From NCBI GenBank assembly GCA_035514535.1, contig DATKAZ010000042.1, forward strand, positions 1-64,000: a stretch of 64,000 nt of DNA. Direction: 5' to 3'. The DNA comes from XN24 sp035514535 (lineage in GTDB: Bacteria; Pseudomonadota; Gammaproteobacteria; Steroidobacterales; XN24). This document shows positions 59,521 to 64,000 of this stretch, in pieces. How positions within the stretch are numbered: position 1 is the stretch's first letter; every line of letters starts with the position of its first letter. The notes under the pieces are model-generated. The model did not search any database. It was given only the letters and a program-made list of their open reading frames with translations, and was not told the DNA's origin. A program made the position numbers and the translations under genes.

Positions 59521-60408
59521 ATGAGCACATCGAGCCTCAAGACAGCGCTGGTCCAGCACGCCGTCGGTCCGGACCTGGCCGCGACCCGCGCCGCCACCGA
59601 GCAGGGAATTCGCAGCGCCGCGGAGCACGGCGCGCGCCTCGTGCTGCTGCAGGAGCTGCACCAGAGCAGCTACTTCTGCCAGGTCGAGGATGCCGCAAAT
59701 TTCGACCTGGCGGAGCCGATCCCGGGCCCCGGAACGGAGTGGCTCGGGGGCCTGGCCGGCGAACTGGCGGTGGTGATCGTCGGGTCGCTGTTCGAGCGCC
59801 GCGCGCCCGGGCTCTACCACAACACCGCGGTCGTGCTCGAGGCCGACGGGTGCCTCGCCGGGCGCTATCGCAAGGCCCATATCCCGGATGACCCGGCCTA
59901 TTACGAGAAGTTCTACTTCACGCCCGGCGACGATGACCTTCGCCCCATAGACACCTCGGTGGGGAGGCTCGGTGTGCTCGTCTGCTGGGACCAGTGGTAC
60001 CCGGAGGCGGCCCGCCTGATGACGCTCGCCGGGGCCGACATGTTGCTCTACCCGACCGCCATAGGCCGTTCGGCGGAGGATCCGGAGCCGGAGCAGCGCC
60101 GCCAGCAGGAGGCCTGGGAGATCGTCCAGCGCGGCCACGCCGTGGCGAACGGCCTGCCGGTGCTGGCTTGTAACAGGGTCGGTTTCGAGGCGGATCCCTC
60201 CGGGACGACCGCGGGGATCACCTTCTGGGGCAATAGTTTCGCCTGCGGCCCGCAGGGCGAGATCATCGCGCGCGCAGGCGACAAGGCCGAGACGCTGCTG
60301 GTGGAGCTGGACCTGGCGCGCTCCGAGCGGGTGCGCCGCATGTGGCCATTCCTGCGCGACCGGCGCATCGATGCCTACGGCGACCTGCAACGTCGTTACC
60401 GCGACTGA
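59521..60408 (+). CDS. aguB: N-carbamoylputrescine amidase (nitrilase family)
   Basis: AguB converts N-carbamoylputrescine to putrescine, CO2 and ammonia in the agmatine route. The 295-aa protein has the nitrilase triad: E45 in LLQELHQSSYFCQ, K118 in GRYRKAHIPDDP and C155 in LVCWDQWYPEAARL. The AguB-type FYFTPGDDDLRPIDTSVGRL and TFWGNSFACGPQGE segments support the substrate call. The usual partner aguA (agmatine deiminase) is not in the window. It starts 21 nt after a hairpin. Confidence 0.9.
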   Translation: MSTSSLKTALVQHAVGPDLAATRAATEQGIRSAAEHGARLVLLQELHQSSYFCQVEDAANFDLAEPIPGPGTEWLGGLAGELAVVIVGSLFERRAPGLYHNTAVVLEADGCLAGRYRKAHIPDDPAYYEKFYFTPGDDDLRPIDTSVGRLGVLVCWDQWYPEAARLMTLAGADMLLYPTAIGRSAEDPEPEQRRQQEAWEIVQRGHAVANGLPVLACNRVGFEADPSGTTAGITFWGNSFACGPQGEIIARAGDKAETLLVELDLARSERVRRMWPFLRDRRIDAYGDLQRRYRD

Positions 60409-60436
60409 CCGCTTTCCGAGGCCGCCGCCCCAAGCC

Positions 60437-63400
60437 ATGGACCGTACCTGGAAGCACCTGCCCCTGCCCGTAGCGGCCGCCCGCCCGCTGAGCTGGGGGC
60501 AACTGTACGGCGCCGCCCCGGCATTGGCGATCGCCGAGGCGGCTGTACGCCATGCCGGCCCGGTGCTCGTGCTGGCCGGGTCGCCGCGCCAGGCCGACCA
60601 GCTGGCGGCGGAAATCGCCTTCTTTGGCGGCGCGCCGCTCGAGGTCCTCCTCTTGCCGGATGCCGAGACGCTGCCCTGGGACGCGTTCTCCCCTCATCCC
60701 GACATCACGTCGCGGCGACTCGCGACGCTCTCCCGGCTGCCTTCCCTGGCACGTGGCGTGGTCGTGACCGCGACCCAGACCCTGCTGCAGCGCCTGCCGC
60801 CGCCCGCGTGGACGGCCATGCAGGGCCTCGACATCGCGGCGGGCGACCGCCTCGATCCGGTCCGCCTGCGGCGGCAGCTGCAGGACGCCGGCTACCTGGC
60901 CGTGCCGCAGGTCACCGAGCACGGCGAGTTCGCGCTGCGCGGGTCGCTGCTGGATCTCTACCCGATGGGCAGCGAGCTGCCCTACCGGATCGACTTGTTC
61001 GACGATGTCGTGGACTCGATCCGGCAATTCGACCCCGGCACGCAGCGCTCGCTCGACCGGCTGGAGCGTATTCGCCTGCTGCCGGGGCGCGAGTACCCGT
61101 TCGCGGAAGACGCGATTCGCGCATTCCGCGCCCGGTTTCGCGAGCGCTTCCCGGGGGATCCGTCGCGCGTCGGCATCTACCGTGATCTCGGCGACGGCAT
61201 CGCTTCGGGCGGGCTGGAGTATTACCTCCCGCTGTTCTTCGAGGACGTTGCCGATCTCGCCGACTACCTGCCGGACGGCACGCTGCTCGTCGAGGCGGAG
61301 CCGGCCGCTGCTGCCCTGGAGCAGGCGTGGGCGGGCGTGCTGGAGCGCCATGGCCAGCTTGCACACGACATCGAGCGACCGATTCTCGACCCGGAGGAGG
61401 TGTTCGCTTCGCCGCCGGTGCTGGCGAGCCGCCTGGCGCAGTTTCCGACGGTCCGGCTGGCGCCCTTCAAGCAGCTGGGGGACGGTGCCGATCTCGGCGC
61501 GGCCGCCCCGCCCGCGCTGAAACTCAATCCGCGCGCACCGGAGCCGGCGGCGGCGCTGCTCGATTTCCTGCTCGAGTTCGAGGGCCGCGTGCTGTTCACC
61601 GCCGAATCGCCCGGCAGGCGCGAGGTGCTCAGGGGCTTGCTTGCCGGTCGGGGGATCGCCACCACATCGGTCTCCGGCTGGCCGAGCTTCCTGGCCGGTA
61701 CGGAGCCGCGAGGCCTCGCCGTGGCGCCGCTGGAGGACGGCCTGTTGCTGCCCGCGGCCGGCCTCGCCGTCATCGCCGAGACGCAGTTGTTCGGCGAGCG
61801 CGCGCGGCAGCGCACGCGACGCCGGCGCGGCGCGCGCGATCCCGAGGCCGTCATTCGCGAGCTTGCGGACCTGCACGCGGGGGCGCCCGTCGTGCATGCC
61901 GAGTACGGCGTCGGCCGCTACCTCGGGCTGGACACCCTCGAGGTGCAGGGCAGGAGCGGCGAGTTCCTTACGCTCGAGTATGCGGGCGGCGACAAGCTCT
62001 ATGTACCCGTACAATCGCTGGACCTGATCAGCCGCTACACCGGCGCCTCGCCCGAGTCGGCGCCGCTGCACCGCCTCGGCGGCGACCAGTGGCAGAAGGC
62101 GCGTCGCCGTGCCGCCGAGAAAGTCCGCGACGTGGCGGTCGAGCTGCTCGACCTGCATGCACGGCGAGCGGCGCGCCAGGGGCACGGCTTCGCGCTGCCG
62201 GAGCAGGACTACGCGGCGTTTCGCGATGGCTTCCCGTTCGACGAGACACCTGATCAGCGCGTTGCGATCGAGCAGGTCATCGAGGACATGACCACGGCGC
62301 AGCCCATGGATCGCGTCATCTGCGGCGATGTCGGCTTCGGCAAGACCGAGGTGGCGCTGCGCGCGGCCTTCGTCGCCGTGCAGGACGGCCGCCAGGTCGC
62401 CATGCTCGTGCCGACCACGCTGCTGGCACAACAGCACTTCCAGACTTTCTCCGATCGTTTTGCGGATTGGCCGATCCGGATCGAGGCGTTGTCGCGGTTC
62501 CGCTCCCGGAAAGACGTGCAGGGCATCCTCGACGGCTTGCAGTCAGGCACCGTGGACATCGTCATCGGCACCCACAAGCTGCTGCAGCACACCGTCCACT
62601 TCAGAAATCTCGGCCTCGTCATCATCGACGAGGAGCATCGCTTCGGAGTACGCGACAAGGAGCGCCTCAAGGCGATGCGCGCCGAGGTCGACGTGCTCAC
62701 CCTGACCGCGACGCCGATCCCGCGGACAATGAACATGGCTCTGGGCGGGCTGCGCGACCTGTCGATGATCACTACCCCCCCGACCGAACGGCTCGCGGTG
62801 AAGACCTTCGTCACGGAATGGAACGACGGCCTGGTCCGCGAGGCGTGCCTGCGCGAGATCAGGCGCGGCGGCCAGGTCTATTTTCTGCATAACGACGTGC
62901 AGACGATCGACGATGCCGCGGCCAGGCTCGGGGAGCTGGTACCGGAGGCACGCATCCGCGTCGCCCACGGACAGATGCGCGAGCGTGACCTCGAGCAGGT
63001 CATGCTCGATTTCTACCACCGTCGCTTCAACGTGCTCGTCTGCAGCACGATCATCGAGAGCGGCATCGATATCCCGACGGCCAACACGATCATCGTGCAG
63101 CGGGCCGACAAGCTCGGGCTCGCGCAGCTTCACCAGTTGCGCGGCAGGGTCGGCCGCTCGCATCATCGCGCGTACGCATATCTCGTGACGCCGCCGCGCA
63201 ATGCGATGACCTCGGACGCCGTCAAGCGCCTCGAGGCGGTCGAGTCGCTCGAGGACCTCGGCGCGGGTTTTACGCTCGCGACGCATGATCTCGAGATCCG
63301 CGGCGCCGGCGAGCTGCTGGGCGACGAGCAGAGCGGCCAGATTCACGAGATCGGCTTCAGCATGTACATGGAGATGCTGGAGCGCGCCGTGGCGGCGTTG

Positions 63401-63943
63401 CGCAGCGGCAAGGAGCCCGATCTCGACCGGCCGCTGGATTTCGGTGTCGAAGTCGAGCTCGGTGTCGCCGCCCTGCTGCCGGCCGACTATGTCCCCGATG
63501 TGCACCAGCGCCTCGTGCTGTACAAGCGTATTGCGGGGACGATCGATGCGGATGCGCTGCAGGACCTGCAGGCGGAACTGATCGATCGCTTCGGCTTGTT
63601 GCCGCCACAGGCGCAAACGCTGTTCCTGGTTGCGGCCATACGCCAGCGCGCCGCGCGCCTCGGCATTCGCCGCATCGAGGCCAATGCCGCCGGAGGAAGC
63701 CTCCTGTTCCGCGCTGACACCTGCGTCGAGCCCGCGGCACTGATCAGGCTGATCCAGTCCGATGCCAGGGAGTACCGGCTGGACGGTCAGGACAAACTGC
63801 GTTTCAATCTCGACCTGACCGATCCGGAGCGGCGCTTTGCCACGGTCCACCGCCTGCTCGACGCGCTCGAGCCCGCGCGCGAGCCCGTCCCCTCCGGCCC
63901 TCTTCGCAGCGACCGACCTGGAACCCGCCAACATGCACATTGA
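60437..63943 (+). CDS. mfd: Transcription-repair coupling factor Mfd
   Basis: Mfd removes stalled RNA polymerase and recruits UvrA to the lesion. The 1168-aa protein has the UvrB-like N-terminal domains (SPHPDITSRRLATLSRLPSL), the RNA-polymerase-interacting domain near 460-530 (VVHAEYGVGRYLGLDTLEVQ) and the RecG-like motor with Walker A GDVGFGKTEVALRAAF (about 631) and DEEH in IIDEEHRFGV. The autoinhibitory C-terminal domain is complete. ATG 60437 follows the aguB stop by 28 nt. Confidence 0.97.
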   Translation: MDRTWKHLPLPVAAARPLSWGQLYGAAPALAIAEAAVRHAGPVLVLAGSPRQADQLAAEIAFFGGAPLEVLLLPDAETLPWDAFSPHPDITSRRLATLSRLPSLARGVVVTATQTLLQRLPPPAWTAMQGLDIAAGDRLDPVRLRRQLQDAGYLAVPQVTEHGEFALRGSLLDLYPMGSELPYRIDLFDDVVDSIRQFDPGTQRSLDRLERIRLLPGREYPFAEDAIRAFRARFRERFPGDPSRVGIYRDLGDGIASGGLEYYLPLFFEDVADLADYLPDGTLLVEAEPAAAALEQAWAGVLERHGQLAHDIERPILDPEEVFASPPVLASRLAQFPTVRLAPFKQLGDGADLGAAAPPALKLNPRAPEPAAALLDFLLEFEGRVLFTAESPGRREVLRGLLAGRGIATTSVSGWPSFLAGTEPRGLAVAPLEDGLLLPAAGLAVIAETQLFGERARQRTRRRRGARDPEAVIRELADLHAGAPVVHAEYGVGRYLGLDTLEVQGRSGEFLTLEYAGGDKLYVPVQSLDLISRYTGASPESAPLHRLGGDQWQKARRRAAEKVRDVAVELLDLHARRAARQGHGFALPEQDYAAFRDGFPFDETPDQRVAIEQVIEDMTTAQPMDRVICGDVGFGKTEVALRAAFVAVQDGRQVAMLVPTTLLAQQHFQTFSDRFADWPIRIEALSRFRSRKDVQGILDGLQSGTVDIVIGTHKLLQHTVHFRNLGLVIIDEEHRFGVRDKERLKAMRAEVDVLTLTATPIPRTMNMALGGLRDLSMITTPPTERLAVKTFVTEWNDGLVREACLREIRRGGQVYFLHNDVQTIDDAAARLGELVPEARIRVAHGQMRERDLEQVMLDFYHRRFNVLVCSTIIESGIDIPTANTIIVQRADKLGLAQLHQLRGRVGRSHHRAYAYLVTPPRNAMTSDAVKRLEAVESLEDLGAGFTLATHDLEIRGAGELLGDEQSGQIHEIGFSMYMEMLERAVAALRSGKEPDLDRPLDFGVEVELGVAALLPADYVPDVHQRLVLYKRIAGTIDADALQDLQAELIDRFGLLPPQAQTLFLVAAIRQRAARLGIRRIEANAAGGSLLFRADTCVEPAALIRLIQSDAREYRLDGQDKLRFNLDLTDPERRFATVHRLLDALEPAREPVPSGPLRSDRPGTRQHAH

Positions 63944-64000
63944 TGCGGACCGCAACTTCATACTCCCGGGCGCACCGGGATGCCGCGCCCGGCGGGCCGG
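63943..64000 (+). CDS. Possible 5' end of a further gene (cut by the window edge)
   Basis: An ATG at 63943 overlaps the mfd stop (TGATG) and stays open to the end (MRTATSYSRAHRDAAPGGP). An ATG at 63933 in another frame is also open. In many gammaproteobacteria a secreted protein gene (csiV-like) follows mfd. The visible piece is too short to assign. Confidence 0.2.
   Translation, partial: MRTATSYSRAHRDAAPGGP

Overview
The window is high-GC chromosomal DNA (roughly two thirds G+C by eye). Gene content and order point to a free-living gammaproteobacterium, probably from the Xanthomonadales/Woeseiales/Chromatiales neighbourhood. The evidence is a set of gammaproteobacterial clusters: ftsK-lolA-(vanZ-like)-rarA-serS, trxB-(FemAB-like)-aat-infA facing clpS-clpA, yceD-rpmF-plsX-fabH, comEC-exbB-exbD-msbA-lpxK-ycaR-kdsB, a LolC/E-LolC/E-LolD operon, and the SOS mutagenesis genes lexA/imuA/imuB/dnaE2. 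It is almost all core genome. No prophage, integrase, transposase or CRISPR array is visible.

Layout. 1-5.4 kb: the 3' end of a subtilisin-family protease, a SCO1/SenC copper chaperone, a TPR lipoprotein, tRNA-Ser(UGA) followed by a tRNA-derived repeat, a small lipoprotein, a YccA-family membrane protein and a DUF883 protein. 5.7-19.4 kb: a Nudix hydrolase facing serS-rarA-vanZ-lolA-ftsK, then ald, trxB, FemAB-like, aat and infA, then clpA-clpS. 19.6-25.4 kb: gspC-D-E-F, the start of a type II secretion operon that stops at gspF. 25.6-28.7 kb: small genes, arfB, a DUF423 gene, and a small secreted protein followed by a TPR plus beta-barrel outer-membrane protein. 28.8-34.8 kb: dnaE2-imuB-imuA and lexA. 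35-38.6 kb: an Lpp-like lipoprotein beside an L,D-transpeptidase, a DUF1232 gene, a ParA ATPase and inorganic pyrophosphatase. 38.7-43.9 kb: fabH-plsX-rpmF-yceD, maf, gph and rluC. 43.9-46.8 kb: rne with a long leader. 46.8-52.4 kb: a tyrosine phosphatase and the lipid A/Kdo operon with exbBD. 53-59 kb: comEC, DUF2062, lolD and two lolC/E genes. 59-64 kb: a small secreted protein, a carbamoylputrescine amidase and mfd.

Functionally the window is rich in envelope biogenesis: LolA with LolC/E-D, MsbA/LpxK/KdsB, an Lpp-like lipoprotein with an L,D-transpeptidase, and T2SS components. It is also rich in genome maintenance: RarA, FtsK, Mfd, LexA/ImuABC and ComEC. Many genes are joined by ATGA or GTGA overlaps, which suggests tight translational coupling.

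The unusual material is non-coding. At least two families of REP-like palindromes (one with a GGGGACA...TGTCCCC core, one with GGCCTGTTCACACTTGGCC) sit at gene 3' ends. In places they supply stop codons and C-terminal residues to the flanking proteins. Near 52.5-53.0 kb several palindromes are nested into one composite inverted repeat of about 370 bp. A tRNA-Ser 3'-end duplication and an AT-rich inverted-repeat element near lexA add to this.
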